From the NCBI GenBank assembly GCA_050084985.1, contig JBITNC010000001.1, positions 207,576,001 through 207,640,000 of the forward strand: 64,000 nucleotides of DNA, read 5' to 3'. The notes beneath the pieces are model-generated. The model did no database searches and was not told the origin of the DNA. It saw nothing but the letters and a program-made list of their open reading frames with translations. Below are positions 43,901 to 56,221 of this stretch, one piece after another. The translations under genes and the position numbers were made by a program. The first letter of the stretch is position 1; each line of letters starts with the position of its first letter. This DNA comes from Nageia nagi. Its lineage: Eukaryota > Pinophyta.

Positions 43901-45389
43901 CATAAAACTAAAAAATAATATATATTGCCAAAAAAATCCAAATTTAAAAAAAAAATTAATTTCACCACCTACCCTATGTGAGTTTTGAACACCTTTCACC
44001 ATGACTTTGAATCGTGTTCATCAACATTTAAAAATTTAATTTTTTCATTATTCCTTATGCATAATGCTGATTAATATCTCAAGAAACCTTAAAACCACAT
44101 GACACCCACATCATATAAAAAACTAAATAGAGCATATATATTATAAATTTTAACCTACCATAGAAGGTAAAAAAGAAAAATATGGTGAGTAAAGCACAAA
44201 AAAAAAATTAGTTTAGTTAGATTCAGTTACAAGAATTCAAAAAATAAGAAGATTGGTATCTTGAAGAATATAAAATCAAATTGGAAATCCTTAATTGCTT
44301 TATATATGATATCAAAAGGTTTTTGAGTGAAAAAATTAATTTAATTAATAATTTAAAAAATTAATAAACAATGCTCACAATAATAAAATATTAGAGATTC
44401 TAAGAAAATATTGCATTACTAGTGGTGGTTCTACCACCCTTTAGTTCATTATAATTTCTTATTCTACATATCATATAGAATGCATTTCATATAGGCTTGC
44501 ACTTTCATAGGTTGCATATCAATTAAGTTAATCACATGCATGCATTTGGTTACCATGGTAAATTTCATCAAATTTTCCAATCATAATATTTTTCATAGCT
44601 TCATCTATTAAATCAATTTTTAATGTTTCTTTTTTTTTTTTGTATCTTCATCATTTCATTAAGTCATGTTCTTTCATCAAACTTTTCTTATCTTTAGCTC
44701 TTCTGAAGATTTTTAAATTTACCATGTTAATTAAATATTTCATAACTAGAATAGTCTTGTGTCTAGTTATAGTATACCATATTAGTCGCATTTCATAAAA
44801 AAATTCAAAAATAAAAATAAATAAGGATCAGATAATAGGTATAAAAATCAAAATTAGAATAAAGTGGATATAACCTCAATTAGGGGTTGTTTCAGTTTCA
44901 ACTAGGGGAATTATCAATTTCAACTAGGGAAAAGTAAAAGGTAGAAATTCAAAGCTCAAAATTAGAAATAGGAAAAATTCAATTACAAAAAGTAGAACAT
45001 GCACATTATTGTAATATAGACTTTATGATGCTCATGCCATGAAAATTAGTTCCAAAATGCCCATTCCAAGGGCACACATGTAAGTATAGGTATGGTTTTA
45101 CATCTCAAACTTCATCACATTTTAGATATCTATGAATTTTAGAGTATTCATTTTGTACTATACCTATATGTTTACATTGAAAATATGGGATAGTTTCTTA
45201 TATTTATTATATGATTTCTTTATGATTATCTTTCCAATACAATATATGTTCTACTCATGATGTCTTTAAAAATCCATGAGCACAAATATCAAATTCATTC
45301 TATAAACATCATCAAAAATGAAGCTATCATCTCTTGAATAACTATTGGAGGCCATCTTCATCCAAGTGCTTAGGAAATAAAGCACTCCT

Positions 45390-45620
45390 TTTTACTTGGG
45401 AGTATAAGAAACCTACATGCCTTGGGTTTGGGTACCCCTTTTTCTTAGTATTATAAGAAACCTACATGTTATAGGTCTGAACACCTCTTTTACTTAGGAG
45501 TATAAGCAACCTATGTGCCTTAGGTCTGGGCACCCCTTTTTCTTGGAAGTATAAGCAACCTAAGTGCTTAGAAAAAAGAGCACCCTTTAATGCTTTGGGG
45601 AAAAAAGCACCCATTTTCTC
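45390..45620. repeat. Minisatellite of about 55 bp in the third element C unit
   Basis: Four or five copies of a unit with CTTAGGAGTATAAG(A/C)AACCTA followed by a variable part and GGGCACCCCTTTTT. It occupies the place of the 28-bp array in the other unit. Confidence 0.85.
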
Positions 45621-45639
45621 AGGGATACAAGTAAACTTT

Positions 45640-45695
45640 TATGTCATGTTATATTATGTTATGTTATATTATGTTATGTTATGTTATGTCATATC
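45640..45695. repeat. ATGTT/ATGTC pentanucleotide array, left part
   Basis: Runs of ATGTTATGTTATATT up to ATATC at 45691-45695, the left target duplication of element F. It continues at 54009-54180 on the other side of F. Confidence 0.93.
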
Positions 45696-46171
45696 TAAAG
45701 AAATTAACCCTTTATGAATTAACTTCTAATCTCTCTAGATTTCAATAAGGCACTTTCAACATCAACACAATAGCATAATAACTAAAGCCAATCACACAAA
45801 TAACACAAGATATAAAGTGGTTCCTCCCTCCTTTGGAGTACATTTACTAACTAAAACCTTCTTATTTTCAAGGACATCTCTTACAAAATCTCTTCTCTCT
45901 CACACACTCTAAACTTATAGCAAAGATTGCATTACAATTGTGTAACTAGAGAAGGGGAGGGTTATTCTCTTTATATAAGAACAAATCCACTCTATAATTA
46001 ATCCCTTTTCTATTTTTAATCCTCTACCTTTTTCTAAAATCATAACTATTTTTAATCCTTCTCCTATTTTTATTCCCCTACTACTTTAAGGTATCTAATG
46101 ATACTTTAAGTATTAAGTGAATTTACATTAAAAACGAAATATTAAACAATATTACATTAAAAATTCTAACA
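45696..46171 (-). repeat. 3' LTR of element F
   Basis: Minus strand TGTTAGAA...TTTCTTTA; the terminal CA has become TA. A TATA box on the minus strand (TTATATAAAG) lies near 45970-45979. The polypurine tract CATTAAGGGGGAG (minus strand, 46172-46184) directly adjoins it. Confidence 0.93.
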
Positions 46172-47185
46172 CTCCCCCTTAATGTAATATTGGGATAGAG
46201 CATAGAGAGAGGAAGAAATATAGAGTAAGAGAGAGTTCTCCTCCAAAGAGATACAAGTGGAGATGAGAACTTTACATCATTGAGAAATAAGCAAGATCTT
46301 AGTTTGAATCTCATTACAATACCATTTAACAAAATAGTTTACAATACAATAATTAATCATAATTGATTTCACTATAAGTGTAGTCTATCAACTCTAAGTT
46401 GACATATGAGCCTCCATGAGCCTGCCCACATGAAGTAACTTGCACTCTTAAGATGAAACTTGCAAACTACAAGTAGCTCATAAACAAGATTAGTTAGATG
46501 CATCATATAACATTCATATCAATCACAAGATAAATTAACTAAGTAATGCTATCTATAAACTTATCAATGATGCATTATAAGTCATCATGAAGATGCCAAG
46601 CCAATACTTCTAGTCATCTGCTATATATAGAAATATGTGTTGATCAATAATAAAAATATATATATGTATATATAAGTTACTCACATATGGATAACCAAAT
46701 AGTGCTAATAAACACATAGTGATAACAAAAATAAAATATACCATGATTTGCTCACATAGAGCAAACTAACCATGAAGGTGTACATTTGGATCAACACTAT
46801 ATAGCAAATAGAGCCTCCTAGGGATGAATTTTTCATCACAAATATGAATTCAACCTTCACTCCCCCTTAAGGATAACTTCACTACCATAAAAAAAATTTC
46901 AAAGTGTGTACAACAAAGTTTCTAAGGTGGCTAGTGAATAAATCAAGAGAGATAAATTTAGATAAATAAAGCTATAGTTGTTGTATCAAAAACTTTCTTC
47001 TTAATATAATATGCTTGGATTTGAGATACACCATAAGTTATTACTAATATGCTAAGCCCATACTTATAATTACCAAGCAAATAAATGTATAAACAAAGTA
47101 TACAAACTAAATAAAAGTTCAAAAACTTTATTAAGAAAGAAAAAATTACAATGGATTCAATAAGAATTCAACATTTACTCCCTTA
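46172..47185 (-). other. Element F 3' untranslated region
   Basis: A stretch of about 1 kb between the RNase H end and the 3' LTR. It holds the PPT at its left end, and otherwise no open frame or repeat that I recognise. Confidence 0.7.
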
Positions 47186-48790
47186 GTGAGGGAAACTTCA
47201 CCAACCCAATAGACTCTTTAAGCTTATAGAATTGAGCTTCAATAAGGGAATTGATAAAAAAAATTAACAAATTTTAGGACTGATGAACAATACTACAAGT
47301 GTAGAAGACCATCCAAAACCTTCTCTCTAATGAAGGGGCATGGATTTATACATGCTTTATTCTTTGATGGAAAATAAGATTCTTTGCCAAAGTAATAGCT
47401 GATTGATTATCTAAAGAAATTTGTGATGGATAAAATTTTTCATACCCTCTTTCTTTTATAATATGCCTCAATCAAATGGCTTCTTGGCTTGCAACTAACA
47501 TTGCATAATATTTAGCCTTAGTGGTGAAGAGAGTAGTAGTAGGCTACTTCTTGTAAGCCCAAGAGATAACACCTAAACCAATGCTAAACATATAAGAAGA
47601 GTTTGATTTTCTATCATTTCTATCTCTTCCATAGTCAAAATATGAGAATATTAATAGAACAAATGAGGGCAACTTGTCATACTTGAGAGTAATATCCTTA
47701 GTGCCTGCAACATACCTCAAAATTTGCTTAATAGCATTGAAGTGCTCAACATATGGATTTTGTATAAAGCAAGCCATAAAATTCATAGAAAAGAAAATAT
47801 CTAGCCTAAAGATAGTCAAATAAAAAATACTACTAATTAGTTATCTATAAGCTATAGCATCTACCAACTAAGAGTTGGAACTAAGAGACAAAGTGATTCT
47901 AGGAGAGATTGGGGTTACACCATGCTTGCACTCTTCTATTTCAAATTTTTGCAAGATATATGAGATATACTTTGATTAACTAAGGTAAGTACAATCATTG
48001 TATTGGTACACTTGCATACCAAGGTAGTATTGCAATAGACCAAGATTAGTTATTTCAAAAGTTATCTTAAGTTTGGATATGCAATCTTGTATGAGGACCA
48101 TATTATTTCCTATAATCAATAGATCATCCACATATATAAGAATCAAGATCAAGTCTTATCATTGGTTGAACACATAAAGATCTAAATTAAAAAATCATTT
48201 AAAAAATCCAATATCCTCAAAGTATCCTAAAATCTTTTTGTACCAAGCCCTTGGTGCTTGCTTAAGTCCATACAAAGACTTCTTTAACTTGCACATAAAA
48301 ATTCTTTTCTTTCAACAATAAACCCTTCTAGTTGATTCATGTAGATTTCCACATCTAAGTCACCATTGACAAAAACACTCTTGACATAAAGTTGTAAAAT
48401 TTTCTATCCCTGAGCTACAAAAAGAGCAAAGATTACTCTGATAGTAAGCATCTTTGCCACTAGAGAAAAGGTTTTCTCATAATCAACTTCATATTTTTGA
48501 ATGAATCCCTTGGAAACTAATCTTACTTTGAATTTCTAAATCTCTCTAATTGAATTATATTTGATCTTATAAATCCATTTATTTTCAATCACATTATGTT
48601 CATTAGGATAAGAAACCAATTTTAAGTTTGATTCTTCATTAGAGCCTCATACTCCACATTCATTGCATTCATCCAAAATTTATGCATTGAAGCTTCTTTA
48701 TAAGATGAGGACTCATTCTTGCAATCAATTTTAGCAAATAAATATTTGTTAATGTTCATACTTATTGTTATCCTTTATGTTGAAGAGTTT
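47186..48790 (-). pseudogene. Copia reverse transcriptase and RNase H (element F)
   Basis: On the minus strand the RT palm has the intact box LILIYVDDLLII at about 48153-48118. The connection and RNase H follow: FIQNPYVEHFNAIKQILRYV near 47765-47705, YFDYGRDRNDRKSNSSY near 47640-47590, and GVISWAYKK near 47570-47545. Then come TKAKYYAMLVASQEAI near 47520-47475 and DNQSAITLAKN with FHQRIKHV near 47410-47340. These are the usual copia landmarks (RYL.GT, D.DWA.D..DR.S, ISW.S.KQ, EAEY.A...A..E). Many stops and shifts break the frame. RT and RNase H would make cDNA in the particle. Confidence 0.9.
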
Positions 48791-49985
48791 TATTCTTTAA
48801 GTGACAAAATCACATTGACATCCAACTAGCTAGGAGCAATAGAAGAATCATCACCTTCATCAAGGTTCTCATAAGAAGCAAACTCTTTAGAAATTTCATT
48901 GAACTTTACATCTCTTGACATAAATACTACATGGAAAGAAGGTTGGTATAGCCTATAGCATCTATGATGATTGTCATATCCCATAAAGATATATTTTTTT
49001 GATCTCTTATAAAGCTTATTCTTTTTCTTAGGAACAACAAAGGCATAAGCTTCACAACCAAAGACCCTAAAGTGAGAGATGCTAGGTTTCTTTTTTTTCC
49101 ATACCTCATATAGAGTTTTACCTTCAATTCCTTTCATAGGACACCTATTCAAGATGTAGATTATAGTATTTATAGCTTCACCTCATAAGAAGCTAGAAAG
49201 ATCTTCCAACATACATCTTACCATTTTTCTAAATGATTATATTCTCCTTTTTAGTAACACCATTCTACTAAGAAGTGTAGGATATTAAACTACCTCTTGA
49301 TTCTATACTTGTATAAAAAATATTAAATTTATTGATATTATACTCACCCCCATTATCAGATATTAACATTTTGATTTTGAATCTAGACTAATTTTCTACT
49401 ACAATTTTGAAATCTTTGAACCTATCAAAGATTTGATCTTTGTGCTCTATAAGATACCTAAATATCATCTTGCTAAATTCATCAATAAAGGTTAAGACAT
49501 AAGATGATCTACCAAGTGACTTAGTTTGAAATGAACCCATAAAATCTATATACACAAGTTGAAAAGGCTAAGTTGCTCTAGTTACCTTATCTTTTAAAAA
49601 CTTCTACCAATTCATTTTACCTAGAATGCACTTCTCACAAAGACTAATTGTAAGTGATAATGTAGGAAAACCTTTCACAAGTTCATAATATTTTATGATT
49701 TGAATATTCTTATGATTTAGGTGGTCTAATAGATGGTGCCAAAGATTGCTTTTAGAATAAACATTAGTTGCAAGACACATCTTTGTTAGAGATTAATCAA
49801 CAATGTAAAGGTCATCTTACACTAAACCTTTTACCAAAGTGGCAAGGCCCTTTTTCATGCACCAAGAGTGTGATTTAAACTCAAAGAAGTAACCCTTTCT
49901 TGCAACCTAAATTATAAAAGAGATTCATAATGAGCTTAGGCACATAAAGCACATTCTCAAGAATCTTTCCTTGTATCAACACACT
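48791..49985 (-). pseudogene. Copia integrase (element F)
   Basis: Minus-strand landmarks: LCEKCILGKMN near 49655-49620 is the second half of the zinc-binding motif. IDFMGSFQTKS near 49550 carries the first catalytic Asp, and ISDNGGEY near 49365-49340 the second. At the third position the sequence reads NGVTKKEN near 49270-49250, where copia integrases have NGV.ER.N, so the catalytic Glu seems to have become Lys. The open C-terminal part (49152-48826) reads MNRCPMKGIEGKTLYEVW and ISHFRVFGCEAYAFVPK-like sequence (FGCEAYAFVVPKKKNKL), a standard copia integrase end. Unable to function as it stands. Confidence 0.88.
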
Positions 49986-51050
49986 TCCAATACCTTAAAA
50001 TTCAAGGATAGAACTATCACCTATCACAAATGCATATTTTTTATACTTATAAAAGTTTTCAAACCTATTATTTTCAAAACACATATGATTAGTGCATCTA
50101 GAATCAACAATCCAATCATTTGCCAAAGTGCGAGACTTGGAGTAAAAGGCAACAACATAAGCAGAATTCTTATTCTTCTTATTATAATATTTGTTTGGTT
50201 TTTTAGATCCTTTTTCACTTTGATCTTTCTTTTTCCTAAAGGAATTAGCTTTTGTATGACCATAGAGATAATAGAAATTATAATTTCTATCACATTTAGC
50301 TTTGGTTTTCTTAGACTTACCATTATCAAAATTCTTTTTGTTCTCACCATTCTTGAAATTCTTCTTAGGAGCATAAGAACCCTTCTTTTGGTTATGGTTC
50401 TTCTTTTTGAAGTGAGGCTTCATTGGACCAAGTGCCATAGATGGCTCCTTAGAAGTGGTGATCAACACTTTATTGTTAAGTGTTTCCTCATGCTTCAAGA
50501 GAAGCCTTGATATATTTTCTAAGGAGAACACTTCTTTTTTATCATCAGACCTAGTTTCAATAATAGTCACAAACTAACTAAACTTATTAAAGAGGCTTTG
50601 AAGAATGATGAAAGTTAGAAACTCATCATTGATCCAATTGCAACCACACCCCACAAGTTTGATCCTAAGGTCAACAACTTTATTCAGATATATAGCCACA
50701 CTCTCATTTTTCTCTTGATGTGATTGAAGTAACTTTTGAAGAATGGTGAACCTCTTAAAAAATTTAGCACCAAAGTAGATACTCTTTAGTTTATCCCAAG
50801 CTTCCTTTGTAGTATTTGAAGAAGATATCATGAAAAGGATTTCATATAAAACTACATGAAAGATCATAGAAGTTATCAAATCATTCTTAGTTTTATAAGC
50901 TTCAAGTTCCTTCCCCCTAGATGGAGCAACTTGGTTTTCATTAACAATCATTCAAAGTTTTCATTCTTGAATTTTTTCCTTCATCCTTGGTTTTCAAATA
51001 CCATAGTTGAAAGCATCCAATATATGCTTAGGTGCAAAAGAGTCTCCCAT
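49986..51050 (-). pseudogene. Copia gag and protease (element F)
   Basis: Gag begins at an ATG at 51050 (MGDSFAPKHILDAFNYGI, minus strand). The UBN2-type gag domain follows: DLITSMIFHVVLYEILFMI, then TTKEAWDKLKSIYFGAK and LQKLLQSHQEKNESVAIYL near 50760-50700. A basic Lys/Asn-rich tract (50400-50300) precedes a decayed zinc knuckle near 50295-50240, of which one Cys and the GHTKANS part remain. Protease has DWIVDSRCTNHM at about 50117-50082, where the active site should be DSG, so Gly has changed to Arg. A stop near 50571 and two upstream ones break the frame. Confidence 0.9.
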
Positions 51051-53537
51051 TGCTACAAAATAATATGAAAGAGATAAACAATGTAAACATGTATGTTGCA
51101 TTTAAAAATAAATACATGTTTAAAAAACTAACCAACAAATCAAATACTTAAATTATTAATAAGAATAATAACATACATCCAACATCTTTGTCACCAAGTA
51201 TAATCAAAGAGAAAAAAAAGTTGAAGCTTATTTTTTTGTCAAAATTAGACCTTCACCCAAATTCCCACAAGGATCCTAGGTCCTACCAATCCTCAACTAG
51301 TTCCCCTTGGAAAGTAATATACTCTCACAAGGAGAAGTATGAGCTATTTTTCAAGATTGTGATGTATTTTGGATTGGCCAAATTAAATATCTTGATTAAG
51401 TTTTCAATTTTTCTTCTAGGTTATTAGGATAATCCTTGAATGGATGAGCGAACATGTGGTATCACTACACACATGCCTATCTACCTATATGGAGTTAAGT
51501 CCATAAAAATAGAGGACTTAGAGATAATTAATAAGGATAAAATTTTTATCACTTGGATCATTGGATTAAAAAGCTCCAATCTACTCTATCCTTACCTCAT
51601 GGCTCCCCAAATAAGTCATGTTATGGAAAAAATATGTAGATGTGTTCATTTTAGGGGGAAGTAATTTTCAATGTTTACATACTTTATATATAAAGTAAAA
51701 CTACAAAAAAAATAAAGTGATTTAAGAAATGCAAGTACATCCCACATCATCCATAAATATGAACCAAAGACTCCAATGGGTTTTATCATAACCCCTAATG
51801 AATCTTTTTACAAAGGTTCATTAATTTTAAGTAACAACACATGAGCCTAAGAGTCCAATGGGTTTTTTATAAAGGTTCATTATCAAAAATGAGGAATTCT
51901 CCCCCTTGTTACTTAAAAGATGGATTTAAAATAATTCCTTATTTGTAATTTAGCATAGCATACATAAGCAAGAATTAAGTGACTTATCCAATCACATGTA
52001 TAAGGTTAAAATAATAAACCATCTGTTAAAAATTTTATCCATTTAACAATATGCATTAGGATAAAAAATAATGCAAAAAATTATCCAACCACATGTGAGC
52101 AATAAACATGCATTAAGATAAAATAACATTAATCTATGCATACATAGCATTAATCTATTCATACATAATTAATTAACACTAATCCATGCATAAAATTACT
52201 AAATTATGTATAATTAATCCATATTTATCTTCATGGCATGTTAAAAAAAATCCCTAAAATAACTTGCACTTCATGTAAAAAGATAATATTAGCAAATAAA
52301 GAATTACTAGGTTAAAAAAAATGCTTTAAAAAATTAGCCTAAAAATATTTAACTTATAGTTCATACTTACTTAAAAAAATAATCTCTTATTTTTAAATAA
52401 TTCCTTCACCTTTAAAAAAAAAAACTTATTTTTTAAAACAATAGGAAAAAAAATTCTCTTCCTCTTTTTTAAAAAAAAATATATTTTTGGCAAATATATA
52501 TATATATATATTAAATAGTTTCTATTTTTAAGTTTTTTTTAAATATATATATATATATATATATATTTCATAAAAAAAATTAATTTTAAAAAAAAAAATT
52601 ATTTGAAAAGTTTTTTTTTATTTTATTTAAAAAAAAATTAAAAAAGCAAGAACCGAGGGAATTCTTGACCATGCGAATGTCATCCAAAGGCATGATGTGC
52701 ACCCCCAAGGTTGGGCCCTTGGCTAGCTGCACCAGCTAGGGCTTAGCCCTTTGAAAAAAATAAGGGGTCAAGGGGGAGGTTTGCATGCCACCAAGAGGCA
52801 AGCTGCATGCCCCCAAGGCTTATCCCTTTGGAAAAAAATAAGGGTTCATGGGGTCTGTGCACTACCAAAAGGCAGGTTGGGTGCCCCTCTAATGGCCCTG
52901 TAATTTTATATTTTTTTAATTTCAAAAGAAATTTAAAATATATATATAAAATAAAATTGTAAACATAATAAAAAAAAAAATTTCTTCTTTTGTTAAAAAT
53001 CAAATTTGTTGTAAAAATAATTCAATTTTATAAAACTATAAAAAATACAATTTTGTAAACACTATAGAAGACTTTTGCAAGCATTCTAGCTTCAAAAAAG
53101 TTTTTTGCAATAATAAGCAATATAGTAAAAAATTGCAAAAATGTTATCCAATTCTACATTAATTAGAAATTTGCAATTCTAAGCTATAATAATTTATTAT
53201 TGCTAAATTTAAACAAGTTTATCCAAAACTTGTCTATTATTGCTACACATTAGCTAATTTTATTTTAAAAAAAAGTAACTCAACAAACTAAAATAATGCA
53301 TAGCAATAACATTAGATTAAACTAACATGTTAATATAATGATATTTTATCTACTTTAATCAAATTTTTCTAGACTTACCCTCATCATCATAAAATTAAAA
53401 AGGTTAGTAATAAAAGCAAAATTTGATAAAGAAGAGGTAGGAGATTATACCTTCAAACCTTTTTACCTACAATAAAGTAGATGGAGAAAGAGGTAGAAAG
53501 GACCTCCAAAGATGCTAAAGAGGAGCCTCCAATAAAA
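51051..53537 (-). other. Element F long leader, with a G+C-richer insert
   Basis: A leader of about 2.5 kb with no convincing gene. At 52490-52570 there are TA runs and poly-A/poly-T tracts. At 52650-52890 there is a distinctly G+C-richer piece with internal repetition: GGCTTAGCCCTTTG / GGCTTATCCCTTTGG followed by AAAAAATAAGGG, and GCATGCCACCAAGAGGCA / GCACTACCAAAAGGCA. Near 51187-51660 two open frames of 75-80 codons on the plus strand show no known domain. Confidence 0.65.
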
Positions 53538-53549
53538 GCTCTAATACCA
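53538..53549 (-). promoter_or_regulatory. Primer-binding site of element F (initiator Met tRNA)
   Basis: The minus strand reads TGGTATTAGAGC two bases after the 5' LTR. It differs by one C-to-T change from TGGTATCAGAGC, the complement of the initiator methionine tRNA 3' end used by most plant copia elements. Confidence 0.92.
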
Positions 53550-53551
53550 TT

Positions 53552-54008
53552 TGAAGAAATTAACCCTTTTTGAATTGACTTCTAATCTCCCAAGATTTCA
53601 AGAATCCACTTTCAACATCAACACAATAGCATAATAACTAAATATAATCACATAAATAATACAAGATATAAAGTGGTTTCTCTCTCCTTTGGAGTATGTC
53701 CACTAACTAAGATTTTCTTATTCTCAAGGACCTCTCTTACAAAATCTCTTCTATCTCACGCACTCTAAATCTATAGCAAAGCTTGCATTACAATTGTGTA
53801 ACTATAGAAGTGAAGGGTTCTTCTCTTTATATAAGAATGAATCCACTCTAGAATTAATCTATTTTCATTTTTTAATCTTTTACCTATTTTTAATCCTTCT
53901 CCTATTTTTATTCTCTTAATACTTTAAGGTATCTAATGATGCTTTAAGTATTAAATGAATTTACATTAAAGAGAAATATTAAACAATATTACATTACAAA
54001 TTCTAACA
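53552..54008 (-). repeat. 5' LTR of element F
   Basis: 457 bp; minus strand TGTTAGAA...TTTCTTCA, with both TG and CA intact. A TATA box on the minus strand lies near 53826-53835. Closely matches 45696-46171. Confidence 0.93.
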
Positions 54009-54180
54009 ATATCATGTCATGTCATGTCATGTTATGTTATGTTATGTCATGTCATGTCACATCATGTGATGTTATGTTATGTCATGTTATGTCATATTAT
54101 ATTATGTTATGTTATTTTACGTATATTATGTTATGTTATGTTATGCCATGTCATGTTATGTTATGCTACATTATGTTAAG
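54009..54180. repeat. ATGTT/ATGTC pentanucleotide array, right part
   Basis: About thirty 5-bp units (ATGTC, ATGTT, ATATT) continuing the array cut by element F; the first five bases, ATATC, are the right target duplication. A 61-codon open frame here is an artefact of the repeat. Confidence 0.95.
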
Positions 54181-54979
54181 GAAAATAATTACATATTAGA
54201 TATCTAAATATAGTTAATAAATATTAGTATATATCAAATATTTGAAGATAACCTCTACTCAAAACATAAAAGAGAAACAAGTGAAATAGTAGTTGATTCC
54301 TAGGAGAGTCACTATTAAGAAATGGTAAATACTAAGTGTAAACATATAGGGGGTATTTTTAATATCTAGTTGAGCCATCAATATATCAGTAAGTATTATA
54401 TAGGGGGAGGGGATAAGAGGTATCTAAAATTCATGCAAAATACTATAGTGGTAAGAAAAAGGGAAGTGGTATGGTTGAGGGGGGCAAGGGGTGCATAGTT
54501 GAGGGTAGGGGTTGTTAAAATTTGATTCTTTTTTTTGGCAAAATGGTAAGTTTTAAAAAGGGCTATTATTTATTCTATAGGGGTTTACCATGAGGGGTTT
54601 AATAAATTCAAAGGGGAGGTGGTAATAATAAAAATAGGGAGTTTTTAAATAATCATATTTTTACATGTGTTTTGAAGTTTTTGTAATAAGTGAATCCCTT
54701 GAGAGTTGATTCAACCTTTCTAATTTCTAAGAAAATGTATGTACATGTTTCATTAGTAATTAATAAAAAGGAATTAGTAATTATGTTTGTATTTCTTCTC
54801 AATAATGATCCTTTAATTAATACTATCACATTTACTCTCCCATACTACCCTAAACATATTCATGACAAGGATTTCATAAATAAATTTGTAGATTTAGAAC
54901 ATATATATGCACAAGTGGATATCAAAATGAAAATTGATGAATATAGAATTAACATAGTTGACAAAAGTATGTACCATTT

Positions 54980-55125
54980 GAAATGAAATGATCTAAGTGC
55001 ACCACATGATATGAAATGATCTAAATGTAGTAACATATGATATGAAATTATCTAAATACTCCACTCACACACCATACAATCCAAAATTATGAAACTATAT
55101 TGTACCATATGATATGAAATGAACT
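54980..55125. repeat. Degenerate repeat of CATATGATATGAAATGATCTAA
   Basis: About four copies of a 22-bp core separated by 10-30 bp. Confidence 0.75.
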
Positions 55126-56221
55126 AATTATTGATCGGTATAGTATAACCTCAAAGGTTTAGTTTGGTCATGTTCTCCATTTCCTGTAATAGTAGGTTCC
55201 TTGAAAGAGTAGAAAGTGGTGGGGATGTTCTTGTGTTGATTTTCTACTCAATCTCTAATTTATAGGAAGGTTCCTATCTATATTTAAGGTCAAAAGTAAT
55301 AGAAAAGAAATGAAAGAATAAAGAGTTATATGAAAGAGATAAGAAAATAAAAGAAACTAAAATAAGAAATATAAAACCCAAGCATTACAACACAAGTAGC
55401 AATCCATGGCCAAGACCAAGAATAGTAAGCTATCTTGCACTTGGGGTCTCGCAATCACAATACACAGCCATAATTTGAAGAAAAAATTTCACATATAACA
55501 TCCAAAAAAGTAATAAATAGCCACTTTGTTGTAAGAAGGCAAAGCATTATCTATTTGAATTATCATATGTGAATAGATATTACAAATTTGAGCAAATTTG
55601 CTAAAATATTTGACCTTTTTGATCTCTAAAAGTTAGCTATTTATACAACTTCCCCTCTTCTTGGGTGGTTGGGTTTCATTAATATACATAATTGTTAGCA
55701 TTAAATGAAATAACTAAAATAACACTATTTACATAGATACTATAATTGTATTAGATTACATAGTGAATAAGTACCAATAGCATGACTATCTATGAATTTG
55801 TAATTTTTTAATAGCCATGTCCATAGAGCCACAATCCTTCTAACATGTCATTGATTGCACTTTCTTTGACCCTGTAGATGATTGAAGATAGCACTGTAGC
55901 TATCTAAATAATTATTTATCTATAAATTGATGGATACAATTTGGTACTATGCTCTATTAGCTACTATATACTTCTTTGTAACCTTTATGATCTTTATTGT
56001 AGATGTCAATAATTAGAGTAATGGTGGTTGGTAATATTATGTCAACTTGATTTAAGAATAAACTACCACTATTATGTGGAAATGAGTTGAATTCAATACA
56101 TTAATAGGGTCTTGTAGGTCAAACACTTAACACAAAGTGGACCCAAGTGTTCCTTTACTCTTACCTTTGGTTGGTAGTTTCTAATTTCTTCAATTTAGCT
56201 TTGTTGATGATCTAGCTCTTT

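Larger units (their letters stand above)
41585..45690 (+). mobile_element. Third element C unit (5' and middle part, 3' end replaced)
   Basis: Starts with the same PBS (TGGTGAACCCCAA, 41586-41598) and follows the first unit's internal order: leader, short reading frame, TTTCAT-rich stretch and AACTAGGGG purine tracts near 44885-44935. Between them lies a tandem array not seen in the other unit (43270-43900). Toward the end it has a different minisatellite (45390-45600) and a pentanucleotide array in which element F is inserted. I find no third LTR, so the unit seems to be truncated or diverged on the right. Confidence 0.7.
45696..54008 (-). mobile_element. Element F: Ty1/copia LTR retrotransposon
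   Basis: 8.3 kb, read on the minus strand, with a perfect target duplication ATATC (45691-45695 and 54009-54013). LTRs are of 476 and 457 bp. Order on the minus strand: 5' LTR, PBS complementary to initiator Met tRNA, a leader of about 2.5 kb, gag, protease, integrase, RT, RNase H, 1 kb untranslated, PPT, 3' LTR. Integrase before RT defines Ty1/copia. The frame is broken at many places. Confidence 0.93.

Noticed and set aside
50024-50374. 116-codon minus-strand frame overlapping the copia gag-protease
   Set aside because: It is a shifted reading of the gag/protease frame, which carries the zinc-knuckle remnant and the protease motif.
51188-51664. Two adjacent plus-strand frames in the leader of element F
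   Set aside because: They run opposite to the element, lack known domains and are short; nothing supports a gene.
54014-54199. 61-codon frame of Met, Ser, Cys, His, Val repeats
   Set aside because: Translation of the ATGTC/ATGTT microsatellite.
54690-54986. 98-codon frame with a moderately protein-like composition
   Set aside because: It begins with GTG rather than ATG, has no recognised domain and stands alone in repeat-rich DNA; too weak to call a gene.
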